17,977 bases of DNA, taken from positions 1 to 17,977 of the forward strand of contig DHKI01000016.1 of assembly GCA_002404755.1 (NCBI GenBank). Direction: 5' to 3'. The notes beneath the pieces were generated by a model that saw only the letters and a program-made list of their open reading frames with translations, had not been told where the DNA came from and ran no database searches. The position numbers and the translations under genes were made by a program. This stretch comes from Clostridiales bacterium UBA4698. Its GTDB lineage: Bacteria; Bacillota; Clostridia; TANB77; UBA1234. Below are positions 1 through 7,148 of this stretch, in pieces (positions within the stretch are counted from its first letter, which is position 1; every line of letters begins with the position of its first letter).

Positions 1-59
1 TTAAACAAAGTGTCAAACTTCCGAGCAATCTGCAGTGTTATAAGACATGTAAAAATGTA

Positions 60-103
60 TTTGTAACATCTTTGTAATGCAACTGTAAAGAAAATGTAAT
101 TGA
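60..103 (+). repeat. Four 11-bp direct repeats with TGTAA core (Pho-box-like)
   Basis: Four head-to-tail 11-bp units begin at 60, 71, 82 and 93, with TGTAA cores at 62, 73, 84 and 95 (TTTGTAACATC, TTTGTAATGCA, ACTGTAAAGAA, AATGTAATTGA). The last core directly abuts the -35 hexamer at 100. Direct repeats of 11-bp period next to the -35 are the known arrangement for PhoB/PhoP and related OmpR-family activators. The identity of the regulator is inference; the spacing is seen directly. Confidence 0.6.
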
Positions 104-128
104 AAAAACATCTTAAAAAGGATAAAAT
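100..128 (+). promoter_or_regulatory. Sigma-A promoter of the first gene
   Basis: TTGAAA at 100-105, a 17-base spacer and TAAAAT at 123-128. Transcription would begin near 135, about 30 bases before the GTG start. Confidence 0.7.
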
Positions 129-163
129 AATAGTGGTACAAAAGATTAAAAGGGGTGATTTTC

Positions 164-616
164 GTGTGGACGGAAGAAATACGCCAAAACTTAGCAAAAG
201 AATTAAATAATCAATTAGATAATAAAAAGTTTTTTGATGCGACAAAATACTATTCATCAAATGCTTTTGAAAGAGAAGAAAATGAAAAAGTGTTTAAAAT
301 GGCTAGTGCACCTCAAAAAGATTTGTATCTAAATAAGAGTGTGGATATTGAAGATGCCATAAAAGGTATGGCTTTTTCAAATAAAATACCAGTAGAGAAG
401 GATGCGAAAACAGTTACACAACTTGAACCTGAAAAGTTGAAGATATATAAAATCTCTGATTTGATTTCAGAAAATTTGATGGAGACCGTTGTTATTCCTA
501 TAACGGAGAACAATACTTGCAAATCTCTTTCAGTTGTAAAAAGATTTGATTGGAGTGATTTTCTATTTTCAGATTTAGGAACAGCATGGAGAATGATAAA
601 AAATAGATTAAAGTAG
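164..616 (+). CDS. Hypothetical protein, 150 aa, possibly Pho-box controlled
   Basis: I do not recognise this protein. It is hydrophilic and charged (many Glu, Lys, Asn), without signal peptide or obvious membrane segment, so probably cytoplasmic. A GTG at 155 is in frame, but it lies inside the ribosome binding site AAAGGGGTGA; the GTG at 164, about 7 bases after that site, is the better start and gives a protein beginning MWTEEIRQNL. The C-terminal half has a hydrophobic pattern around TVVIPIT and an aromatic stretch WSDFLFSDLGTAW near the end. It is a single-gene unit with its own promoter and the 11-bp repeats immediately upstream, so it is likely switched by a response regulator. No terminator is seen between it and the aspS promoter. 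Confidence 0.6.
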   Translation: MWTEEIRQNLAKELNNQLDNKKFFDATKYYSSNAFEREENEKVFKMASAPQKDLYLNKSVDIEDAIKGMAFSNKIPVEKDAKTVTQLEPEKLKIYKISDLISENLMETVVIPITENNTCKSLSVVKRFDWSDFLFSDLGTAWRMIKNRLK

Positions 617-713
617 TATGATAGAATGTGGCTATTTATTAAGAACAGAATGATAAAGCTAACAACAATTAAAGTATTAACTATGGCTACGTTTTGAAGG
701 AATAAAATTTTGT

Positions 714-742
714 TTGACATATATTATATAAAATGCTAAAAT
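714..742 (+). promoter_or_regulatory. Promoter of the aspS T-box leader
   Basis: TTGACA at 714-719, 17-base spacer, TAAAAT at 737-742 preceded by TGC (extended -10). Predicted transcript start is near 749, leaving a leader of about 370 bases before aspS. A second TTGACA at 763-768 has no good -10 at proper spacing and lies inside the T-box lower stem. Confidence 0.75.
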
Positions 743-958
743 TGAGACACATTGAAAATGCGTTGACAAAGGAAAAGTAATTAGAGGTAGTTTAAAGAGA
801 GTGAAAATTAACCATAGCTGAGAGTTTTCATAAACGAAACTAATGAAAGAACACCTTTCGAGCAGGCTTGTGCAAAGCAAGTTCGCATAGCTGGCGTTAA
901 AGGCTACTTAAGGATATCCATGATATTGAAATTGGGTGGTACCGCGAAAAAATTCGTC

Positions 959-986
959 CCTAGCGTTGTAACAATGCTAGGTTTTT
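959..986 (+). terminator. First T-box terminator
   Basis: CCTAGCGTTG (959-968) pairs with CAATGCTAGG (972-981), one G-U pair, loop TAA, followed by TTTTT. Its 5' arm overlaps the 3' side of the first antiterminator (CGTCCC, 955-960), so the two structures are mutually exclusive. Confidence 0.85.
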
Positions 987-1044
987 GTAGTATTAAACCT
1001 TATATTTTGGGATATTAAATCAGGGTGGTACCACGGAAAAATCG

Positions 1045-1082
1045 TCCCTAGTATGCATAAAGTTTGCATGCTAGGGATTTTT
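1045..1082 (+). terminator. Second T-box terminator
   Basis: TCCCTAGTATGCA (1045-1057) pairs with TGCATGCTAGGGA (1065-1077), 13 bp with one G-U, followed by TTTTT. It overlaps the second antiterminator (CGTCCC, 1043-1048). The stem is longer than that of the first terminator. Confidence 0.85.
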
Positions 1083-1117
1083 CGTCCTTGAAATAACTTA
1101 ATTTGGAGGTATAAAAA

Positions 1118-2860
1118 ATGAAAGGAAACATTTACAGAGACTGCACATGCGGTCAAATTAGCAAAAGTGATATTGGCAAAGTTTTAAAATTAGCAGGTTG
1201 GGTTGAAAACATTAGAGACCATGGTGGCGTCATGTTTATAGATTTGAGAGATCAATATGGCGTATCTCAAATTGTTATACATGATGAAACTATGTTGAAA
1301 AATGTTCACAGAGAGACTGTTATATCAGTAATGGGAAAAGTTATAGAAAGGGACGAAGACACAATAAATTTAAAGATTTCGACAGGTGAAGTTGAGGTTT
1401 TAGCTGACAAATTAGAAATACTTGGAGAATGTCAAAGTGCATTGCCATTTGAGGTTGCAGAATCATTAAAGACAAAAGAAGATATTAGACTTAAATATCG
1501 TTTTTTAGATTTAAGAAACAAAAAAGTTCAAGACAAGATATTATTTAGATCAAAAGTAGTAAGCTATATGAGAAGAAAGATGGAAGATATGGGCTTTACA
1601 GATATAACAACACCTATCTTAACTTCATCTTCGCCTGAAGGTGCAAGAGATTATATAATTCCATCAAGAAAGCATAAAGGAAAGTTTTATGCTTTGCCAC
1701 AAGCACCGCAACAATTTAAACAATTGCTTATGACATCAGGAATTGATAAGTATTTTCAAATAGCACCTTGTTTTAGAGATGAGGATGCAAGAGCAGACCG
1801 CTCTCCTGGTGAGTTTTATCAATTGGATTTTGAAATGGCATTTGCTACTCAAGAAGACGTTTTTGATACAGCCGAAGAGGTATTATATGATATATTCTCT
1901 AAATTTAGCGATAAAAAAGTTTCTGAAAAGCCATTTAGAAGAATTCCATACGAAGAGGCTATGAAAAAGTATGGAACAGATAAACCAGATTTGAGAAATC
2001 CACTTGTGATAGAGGATTTAACAAAGTTCTTTGAAACAGTCGAATTTAAACCATTTAAAGGAAAACCTGTAAGAGGTATTGTTGTGCCAGATTGTACAAA
2101 GATGTCAAAATCATTTTTTGAAAAAATGTTGGAATATGCTCTTGGAATAGGTATGAAAGGCCTTGGATATATAGAAGTAGAAGAGGATATGACATATAAA
2201 GGGCCGATTGCCAAGTATTTTACTGATGAACAATCTGAAGAAATAAAGAAATTACTTTCTTTGAAACAAGGCGACGTTTTATTTTTCATAAGTGATGCAC
2301 CAAAATTTGTAGACAAATTGGCTGGCGAAATCAGGACAGAACTTGGAAAAAGAATGGATTTGATAGATAATAGTAAATTTGAATTATGCTTTATTACAGA
2401 TTTTCCAATGTATGAAAGAAATGATGAAGGAAAAATAGATTTTATGCACAATCCATTTTCAATGCCACAAGGTGGAATTGATGATTTACAAAACAAAGAT
2501 CCTTTGGAGGTTAAGGCATATCAATATGATATCGTATGTAATGGGGTTGAGCTTTCATCTGGAGCTGTAAGAAATCATAGAATTGACGTGATGGAAAAGG
2601 CATTTGAGATAGCTGGATATACAAAAGAGGAATTACAAACGAAATTTGGAGCTTTATATGAAGCTTTCAAATTTGGTGCACCACCTCATGCTGGAATGGC
2701 ACCAGGAGTTGATAGGATAGTAATGCTTTTACTAGGTGAAGAGTGCATAAGAGAGGTAATAGCATTCCCTATGACAGCAAATGCAGAAGATTTGTTAATG
2801 AGAGCACCAGGAGAAGTAACGCAAAAACAATTAAGAGAAGTTCATATAAAACTATTGTAA
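1118..2860 (+). CDS. aspS: Aspartate--tRNA ligase (AspRS), probably non-discriminating
   Basis: Class II aminoacyl-tRNA synthetase charging tRNA with aspartate in the cytoplasm. The 580-aa length is normal for the bacterial type with an N-terminal OB-fold anticodon-binding domain (about residues 1-110) and an inserted GAD domain (about 290-420). Motif 2 is seen as FRDEDARADRSPGEFYQLDFE and motif 3 as GAPPHAGMAPGVDRIVMLLL, both with the expected arginines. NGVELSSGAVRNH is the Asp-binding region near the C-terminus. GGAGG at 1105-1109 sets the ATG start. It is expressed from the T-box leader. An AAC specifier upstream implies the enzyme also mischarges tRNA-Asn with Asp for conversion by GatCAB, as known in bacteria lacking AsnRS; that is inference and GatCAB is not in this window. 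Confidence 0.97.
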   Translation: MKGNIYRDCTCGQISKSDIGKVLKLAGWVENIRDHGGVMFIDLRDQYGVSQIVIHDETMLKNVHRETVISVMGKVIERDEDTINLKISTGEVEVLADKLEILGECQSALPFEVAESLKTKEDIRLKYRFLDLRNKKVQDKILFRSKVVSYMRRKMEDMGFTDITTPILTSSSPEGARDYIIPSRKHKGKFYALPQAPQQFKQLLMTSGIDKYFQIAPCFRDEDARADRSPGEFYQLDFEMAFATQEDVFDTAEEVLYDIFSKFSDKKVSEKPFRRIPYEEAMKKYGTDKPDLRNPLVIEDLTKFFETVEFKPFKGKPVRGIVVPDCTKMSKSFFEKMLEYALGIGMKGLGYIEVEEDMTYKGPIAKYFTDEQSEEIKKLLSLKQGDVLFFISDAPKFVDKLAGEIRTELGKRMDLIDNSKFELCFITDFPMYERNDEGKIDFMHNPFSMPQGGIDDLQNKDPLEVKAYQYDIVCNGVELSSGAVRNHRIDVMEKAFEIAGYTKEELQTKFGALYEAFKFGAPPHAGMAPGVDRIVMLLLGEECIREVIAFPMTANAEDLLMRAPGEVTQKQLREVHIKLL

Positions 2861-2923
2861 TTTTGTTGAAAAATATTTGTAAACTCAATAATTGTTTATT
2901 ATATGCGGATTTTAAATAGTAAA

Positions 2924-2967
2924 AAACTAAATTTTGGTTGTGATAACGACTGAAATTTAGTTTTTTT
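2924..2967 (+). terminator. Terminator after aspS
   Basis: AAACTAAATTT (2924-2934) pairs with AAATTTAGTTT (2953-2963), with a further inner stem GGTTGT/ACGACT around a GATA loop, ending in a seven-T run (2961-2967). It separates aspS from the ylxM operon. Confidence 0.85.
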
Positions 2968-3041
2968 ACTTAATTTTAAAAGCCAATCTTCAAATATGCC
3001 GAAATATATTTATGGAAAAGTCAACAAACTTAAGAAAATGC

Positions 3042-3070
3042 TTGACAAATAGGCAAAACCGTTGTAAACT
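3042..3070 (+). promoter_or_regulatory. Promoter of the ylxM-ffh-rpsP-rplS operon
   Basis: TTGACA (3042-3047), 17-base spacer, TAAACT (3065-3070). It is the only good promoter seen before rplS, and intergenic gaps downstream are short, so the seven genes are probably co-transcribed. Confidence 0.7.
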
Positions 3071-3084
3071 ATCAATGGTTTACA
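3063..3084 (+). promoter_or_regulatory. Candidate operator over the -10 and start site
   Basis: Inverted repeat TGTAAAC (3063-3069) / GTTTACA (3078-3084) with an 8-base spacer. It covers the -10 hexamer and the predicted start near 3077, where a bound protein would repress. The protein that binds is unknown; YlxM, an HTH protein encoded directly downstream, is one possibility. Confidence 0.4.
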
Positions 3085-3102
3085 CGAGGAAGGGGGCATA
3101 GT

Positions 3103-3408
3103 ATGGAGAAAAGTATCGAAGTTAGCATGTTATTAGAGCTTTACGGAAAGCTTCTTACAAATACACAAGCAGATACTGTAGATTTATATTATAACCAGAA
3201 CTTATCTCTTGGTGAAATCGCAGAAGAATTAAATATTACAAGGCAAGGTGTTAGAAAAAATTTAGTTTATGCAGAAAAGAAGCTGTTTGATTTTGAAGAA
3301 AAATTAGGTTTTTTAAAGCAAAAGTTAGAAAATGACGAAATTATAAAAGAAGTAATTAAGAGTTTGGATGATGATGTTTTAAAAGATAAGCTTAGTAAAC
3401 TACTTTAA
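3103..3408 (+). CDS. ylxM: YlxM/p13-family HTH protein (UPF0122), SRP-associated
   Basis: Small helix-turn-helix protein of 101 aa, the usual length for the UPF0122 family. The sigma-70 region 4-like HTH lies at about residues 22-60 (LYYNQNLSLGEIAEELNITR, then QGVRKNL). The C-terminal third is charged and probably coiled. The family is encoded next to ffh in most Firmicutes and is thought to modulate the signal recognition particle; its DNA-binding role is unproven. The ATG follows a strong GAGGAAGGGGG site (3086-3095). It ends 21 bases before ffh. The palindrome in its promoter invites the idea of autoregulation. Confidence 0.9.
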   Translation: MEKSIEVSMLLELYGKLLTNTQADTVDLYYNQNLSLGEIAEELNITRQGVRKNLVYAEKKLFDFEEKLGFLKQKLENDEIIKEVIKSLDDDVLKDKLSKLL

Positions 3409-3429
3409 GAAACGAAAGGAGAAAACTTT

Positions 3430-4803
3430 ATGGCTTTTGAAGGTTTAAGTGAGAAGCTAAAAGGTATTGTAAATAAGCTTAAGGGAAAGTCTAGAATTAC
3501 AGAAGCAGATGTCAAAGAAATTACAAGAGAAGTTAAGCTTGCTTTATTGGAGGCAGATGTTAACTATAAAATAGTAAAAGATTTTACAAACAAAATTGGA
3601 GAAAAAGCATTAGGACAAGATGTTTTAAAAAGCTTAACTCCAGGTCAACAAATTATTAAAATAGTTCATGAAGAATTAGTTGAGCTATTAGGTGGAAAAG
3701 AAACAGAAGGATTAAATCTTTCACCAAATCCACCAACAATTATTATGCTTGTTGGTCTTCAAGGTTCTGGTAAAACAACTATGGCTGGAAAACTTGCAAA
3801 CTTGCTTAGAAAGCAAGGTAAAAAGCCAATGATGGTTGCTTGCGATATATATAGACCAGCAGCTATAGATCAATTAGAGGTTATTGGAAAACAACTTAGT
3901 ATTCCAGTATTCTCAAATAGAGAAGAAAAAGATGTTACAGAAATAGTAAAGGCAGCGCTAAAAGAAGCAAATTCAAAATTAAATGATGTAGTAATCATAG
4001 ATACAGCAGGTAGACTTCATATTGATGAAACACTAATGAAAGAATTACAAAACTTGAAAGAGTTTGCAAAACCAAACGAAATATTATTAGTAGTTGATTC
4101 AATGACAGGTCAAGATGCTGTAACAGTTTCAGAAAGCTTTAATGAACAACTTGGAATAAATGGAGTTATTCTTACAAAGCTAGATGGTGATACTCGTGGT
4201 GGTGCAGCACTATCAGTAAAAACAGTTACAGGCAAGCCAATCAAGTTTGTTGGTACTGGTGAAAAGATGAATGACATCGAAGTCTTCCACCCAGACAGAA
4301 TGGCACAAAGAATTCTTGGCATGGGAGATGTTCTTACACTTATTGAAAAGGCAGAAGAAGCTTTTGATTTTGAAGAAGCTATGAAGCTTGAAAAGAAGAT
4401 TCATAAACAAGATTTTACTTTGCAAGATTACTTAGATCAATTAAAACAAATCAAAAAAATGGGTTCATTGAAATCAATTTTAGGAATGATTGGTATTGAT
4501 GAAAGAGCAATTGAGCAAGCTAAAATAGATGACAAGCAATTTGTCCTAGCAGAGTCTATAATTCAATCAATGACTGTTAAAGAAAGAAATAATCCAGATA
4601 TCATAAATGGTCAAAGAAGAAGAAGAATTGCAGATGGTAGTGGTACAACAGTTCAAGAAGTCAATAAGTTTTTAAAACAATATAATGATACAAGACTTAT
4701 GATGAAGAGAGTTCTTGGCAACAAGAGTGCAATGAATAGATTGGTTAGAAATGTTGCAAAAAATAGTAATCTTAAGATGGAAGACTTAAAATTAGATGAT
4801 TAG
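3430..4803 (+). CDS. ffh: Signal recognition particle protein Ffh
   Basis: SRP54 GTPase that, with 4.5S/6S RNA, binds hydrophobic nascent segments and docks with FtsY at the membrane. The 457-aa protein is a normal length. The N domain is about residues 1-95. G-domain motifs are GLQGSGKTT (109-117), DTAGRLH (191-197) and TKLDGDTRGGA (from 249). The M domain, about 300-440, holds a Met-rich signal-binding region and the RNA-binding helix with RRRRIADGSGT. All key residues are present. The start follows GAAAGGAG and lies 21 bases after ylxM; rpsP follows 33 bases later. Arginine is almost always AGA. Confidence 0.98.
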   Translation: MAFEGLSEKLKGIVNKLKGKSRITEADVKEITREVKLALLEADVNYKIVKDFTNKIGEKALGQDVLKSLTPGQQIIKIVHEELVELLGGKETEGLNLSPNPPTIIMLVGLQGSGKTTMAGKLANLLRKQGKKPMMVACDIYRPAAIDQLEVIGKQLSIPVFSNREEKDVTEIVKAALKEANSKLNDVVIIDTAGRLHIDETLMKELQNLKEFAKPNEILLVVDSMTGQDAVTVSESFNEQLGINGVILTKLDGDTRGGAALSVKTVTGKPIKFVGTGEKMNDIEVFHPDRMAQRILGMGDVLTLIEKAEEAFDFEEAMKLEKKIHKQDFTLQDYLDQLKQIKKMGSLKSILGMIGIDERAIEQAKIDDKQFVLAESIIQSMTVKERNNPDIINGQRRRRIADGSGTTVQEVNKFLKQYNDTRLMMKRVLGNKSAMNRLVRNVAKNSNLKMEDLKLDD

Positions 4804-4836
4804 TTAATTTAGATACATTTGGGGGAGGTGAATTAA

Positions 4837-5073
4837 ATGGTAAAAATCAGACTTAGAAGAGATGGAGCAAAAAAAGCACCTTACTACAAGGTAGTTGTTG
4901 CTGATTCAAGATATCCAAGAGATGGTAGATTTATAGAAGAAATCGGTTCTTATGATCCAATGAATGATCCTGCTATAATCAAAATCGATACTGAAAAGTA
5001 TAATACTTGGGTTAAGAATGGCGCAAGACCATCAGACACAGTTAAGAGATTATACGATATAGTTTCTAAATAG
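4837..5073 (+). CDS. rpsP: 30S ribosomal protein S16
   Basis: Ribosomal protein of the small-subunit body, needed for 30S assembly. The N-terminus MVKIRLRRDGAKKAPYYKVV followed by ADSRYPRDGRFIEEIG is the S16 signature. The 78-aa length is at the short end of the family, which often has a longer C-terminal tail. A strong GGGGGAGGTG site precedes the ATG. It sits between ffh and khpA, as in many Firmicutes. Confidence 0.98.
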   Translation: MVKIRLRRDGAKKAPYYKVVVADSRYPRDGRFIEEIGSYDPMNDPAIIKIDTEKYNTWVKNGARPSDTVKRLYDIVSK

Positions 5074-5099
5074 TTTTATAAAAGATGGAGGAAAATTAA

Positions 5100-5330
5100 A
5101 TGAAGGAAATGTTAGAAGCACTTGTTAAAAGTTTAGTAGATTTCCCAGATAAAGTTTCTGTAAACGAAGTCGAAGGAAATAAATTTACAACTTTAGAATT
5201 AAGGGTTGATCCATCTGATATGGGAAAAATTATTGGAAGACAAGGTAGAATCATTAGAGCTGTTAGAACTTTAATGAAAGCATATGCAACCAAAGAAAAT
5301 AAAAGACTTAATGTTGAAATCATTGAATAG
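5100..5330 (+). CDS. khpA: KH domain RNA-binding protein KhpA (YlqC)
   Basis: Small 76-aa single KH domain protein that binds RNA and, in other Firmicutes, pairs with KhpB/EloR to influence division and elongation. The GXXG loop is seen in MGKIIGRQGRIIRAVRTLMK (from about residue 41). GGAGG at 5087-5091 precedes the ATG. The standard position between rpsP and rimM supports the call. Its stop overlaps the rimM ribosome binding site (TAGGAGAG), suggesting coupled translation. Confidence 0.95.
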   Translation: MKEMLEALVKSLVDFPDKVSVNEVEGNKFTTLELRVDPSDMGKIIGRQGRIIRAVRTLMKAYATKENKRLNVEIIE

Positions 5331-5338
5331 GAGAGATT

Positions 5339-5848
5339 ATGGTAGAATATTTTGAGATTGGTCAAATATCTAATACACACGGATTAAAGGGAGAACTTAA
5401 AGTTAGAACTTTTACCGAAAGTAAAAAGAGATTTGAAGAATTAAGCTCTATACTTGTTGATTTTAAAGGTGAATTAAAAAAATATGATATTGAAAAAATA
5501 AGATATCAAAATGGTATTGTGCTTTTAAAGCTTAAAGGCATAGATGATATTGATGAAGCTTTAAAATTAAAAGGTAATTACATAAAGATACCTAGAGATG
5601 ATGCTAAAAAGACAGAAAAAGATGAGTTTTTTATAGCAGACCTAATTGGTTGCATGGTATATCAAAATGACTTAATTGGAGTTGTTGATGATGTATTTAC
5701 AGCAGGGGCTAGCGATGTATATGTTATTAAAAGAAAAGGAAAAAAAGATTTGCTTATTCCTGCTATTGAAAGTGTTATAAAAAACATTGATATAGAAAAC
5801 AAGCGAATAGATGTGGAGATTCCTAGGGGGTTAGATGATGAAATTTGA
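5339..5848 (+). CDS. rimM: Ribosome maturation factor RimM
   Basis: 16S rRNA processing and 30S head assembly factor that binds S19. The 169-aa protein has the N-terminal RimM beta-barrel (FEIGQISNTHGLKGELKVRT, residues about 4-23) and a C-terminal PRC barrel (about 95-165) with DLIGCMVYQ and LLIPAIESVIKNID. It starts 8 bases after khpA and its end overlaps the start of trmD, consistent with translational coupling of the rimM-trmD pair. Confidence 0.96.
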   Translation: MVEYFEIGQISNTHGLKGELKVRTFTESKKRFEELSSILVDFKGELKKYDIEKIRYQNGIVLLKLKGIDDIDEALKLKGNYIKIPRDDAKKTEKDEFFIADLIGCMVYQNDLIGVVDDVFTAGASDVYVIKRKGKKDLLIPAIESVIKNIDIENKRIDVEIPRGLDDEI

Positions 5849-6509
5849 TGTATTAACTCTTTTTCCAGAAATGTTTGAGCCAGTAAAGCAAAGCATAATT
5901 GGAAGAGCAATGCAAAATGGGTTAATTGAATTGAATTTAATAAACTTTAGAGAATTTTCAAAAGACAAACAAAGGCATGTTGATGATTGCCCTTATGGTG
6001 GCGGTGCAGGTATGGTTTTAAAGCCAGAGCCAATATATGATGCATATGTTTCTATAACAAAAGACTTAGAATATAAGCCAAAGGTTATATATCTTTCTCC
6101 AAGAGGAAGAGTTTTTAATCAAAGCATTGCTAAAGACTTATCAAAAGAAAATCATTTGATTTTACTTTGTGGTCATTATGAAGGTGTTGATCAAAGAGTT
6201 CTTGATGAAATTGGAGTAGAAGAATTATCAATTGGTGACTATGTCTTAACAGGAGGCGAGCTTCCTGCAATGGTAGTTATAGATGCAATAAGCAGAAATA
6301 TAGAAGGTGTATTAAATAATGAATCAATAAAAGATGAATCTTTTAACGATGGATTATTAGAATACCCACAATACACAAGACCAGAAGAATTTATGGGCAG
6401 AAGAGTACCGGAGGTTTTACTTTCTGGACATCATGCAAATATTGAAAAATGGAGACGCGAGCAATCGGAGGAGATAACGAGAGCAAACCGTCCTGATTTA
6501 ATAAAATAG
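5838..6509 (+). CDS. trmD: tRNA (guanine-N1)-methyltransferase TrmD
   Basis: Makes m1G37 in tRNAs reading CNN codons using S-adenosylmethionine, preventing +1 frameshifting. It is a SPOUT enzyme of 223 aa, close to family length. Visible motifs are KFDVLTLFPEMF at the N-terminus, CPYGGGAGMVL, LLCGHYEGVDQRV and SIGDYVLTGGELPAM, which form the AdoMet-binding trefoil knot. Two ATGs are adjacent (5835 and 5838); AGGGGG at 5825-5830 is better spaced for 5838, which also matches the usual family N-terminus. It overlaps the rimM 3' end by 11 bases. The enzyme looks intact, which is relevant because loss of m1G37 is a known cause of +1 shifts at proline codons. Confidence 0.97.
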   Translation: MKFDVLTLFPEMFEPVKQSIIGRAMQNGLIELNLINFREFSKDKQRHVDDCPYGGGAGMVLKPEPIYDAYVSITKDLEYKPKVIYLSPRGRVFNQSIAKDLSKENHLILLCGHYEGVDQRVLDEIGVEELSIGDYVLTGGELPAMVVIDAISRNIEGVLNNESIKDESFNDGLLEYPQYTRPEEFMGRRVPEVLLSGHHANIEKWRREQSEEITRANRPDLIK

Positions 6510-6544
6510 CTATGACATAAAGCCATAGTAGAAAGGAGAAAAAA

Positions 6545-6916
6545 ATGGATAAAATAAAAGCTATTGAAAACGAACAATTAAGAGCTAACAAGCTTGAATT
6601 AAATGTTGGTGATACAGTTAAAGTACATGTTAAAATTAAGGAAGGAAACAGAGAAAGAATCCAAGTATTCGAAGGAACAATTATTAAAAGACAACGTGGT
6701 GGTTCAAACGAAACATTCACAGTTAGAAGAATTGCTTACGGTACAGGAGTTGAAAGAACTTTCTTAGTAAACTCACCAAAGGTAGAAAAAGTTGAAATCG
6801 TTAGACATGGTAAAACAAGAAGAGCTAAACTTTATTACCTAAGAGACAGAGTTGGTAAAGCAACAAAAGTTAAAGAAGATATCGCAACAAAAAATGCAAC
6901 AGAAGAAAACGCATAG
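6545..6916 (+). CDS. rplS: 50S ribosomal protein L19
   Basis: Large-subunit protein at the 30S-50S interface. Recognised from VGDTVKVHVKIKEGNRERIQ, VFEGTIIKRQRGG and the block with VRRIAYGTGVERTF; 123 aa is normal with a short variable tail. GAAAGGAG precedes the ATG. The 35-base gap after trmD contains a small inverted repeat CTATG/CATAG (6510-6528), which could be a leader hairpin; L19 leaders are known in Firmicutes but this one is too short to assign. Last gene of the operon, followed by a strong terminator. Confidence 0.97.
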   Translation: MDKIKAIENEQLRANKLELNVGDTVKVHVKIKEGNRERIQVFEGTIIKRQRGGSNETFTVRRIAYGTGVERTFLVNSPKVEKVEIVRHGKTRRAKLYYLRDRVGKATKVKEDIATKNATEENA

Positions 6917-6928
6917 TTCGCGTTATTC

Positions 6929-6961
6929 AAACCGCTTATTTTTAATAATAAGCGGTTTTTT
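6929..6961 (+). terminator. Terminator of the rplS operon
   Basis: AAACCGCTTATT (6929-6940) pairs with AATAAGCGGTTT (6947-6958), 12 perfect base pairs with a 6-base loop, ending in a T run to 6961. Confidence 0.92.
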
Positions 6962-7066
6962 AATTGTGATGATGTAAACTCTATCTTATTAATTATAGTG
7001 TATTCTAATAGTTGCAGAAGGCTTAGAATCCCCGAAACATATCCATATATTACCTATACTTTTTTG

Positions 7067-7096
7067 TTGACTAATATATAAATAGGGTTATATAAT
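7067..7096 (+). promoter_or_regulatory. Promoter of the metallophosphoesterase gene
   Basis: TTGACT (7067-7072), 18-base spacer, perfect TATAAT (7091-7096). TGTAAAC follows directly at 7096-7102 and also occurs at 6973-6979. Confidence 0.7.
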
Positions 7097-7148
7097 GTAA
7101 ACTAGCGAATATCCAATAAATTTATAAATATCACGGAGGATAATTTCA

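Larger units (their letters stand above)
749..1082 (+). ncRNA. T-box riboswitch, Asn (AAC) specifier, duplicated antiterminator/terminator
   Basis: Leader RNA sensing the charging state of a tRNA. In Stem I, AAAGG (768-772) pairs with CCTTT (854-858), and ATTAG (780-784) pairs with CTAAT (840-844). Between them lies the specifier loop, with AGTA (776-779) on the 5' side and GAAAGAACA (845-853) on the 3' side. The triplet AAC (850-852) followed by purine A853 and the helix is the expected specifier position, i.e. Asn; GAA (Glu) overlaps it one base earlier. A Stem III-like hairpin is at 914-926. Two T-box modules follow: GGGTGGTACCGCG (934-946) with its terminator, then GGGTGGTACCACG (1023-1035) with a second terminator. 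Asn-tRNA control of aspS fits a non-discriminating AspRS feeding the transamidation route. Confidence 0.9.

Noticed and set aside
313..720. Minus-strand frame with hydrophobic stretches opposite the first gene
   Set aside because: No ribosome binding site; it overlaps a plus-strand gene with clear promoter and SD and crosses the aspS leader promoter.
1849..2496. Long open frame on the minus strand inside aspS
   Set aside because: Antisense shadow of a well-conserved synthetase; no ribosome binding site and no recognisable domain.
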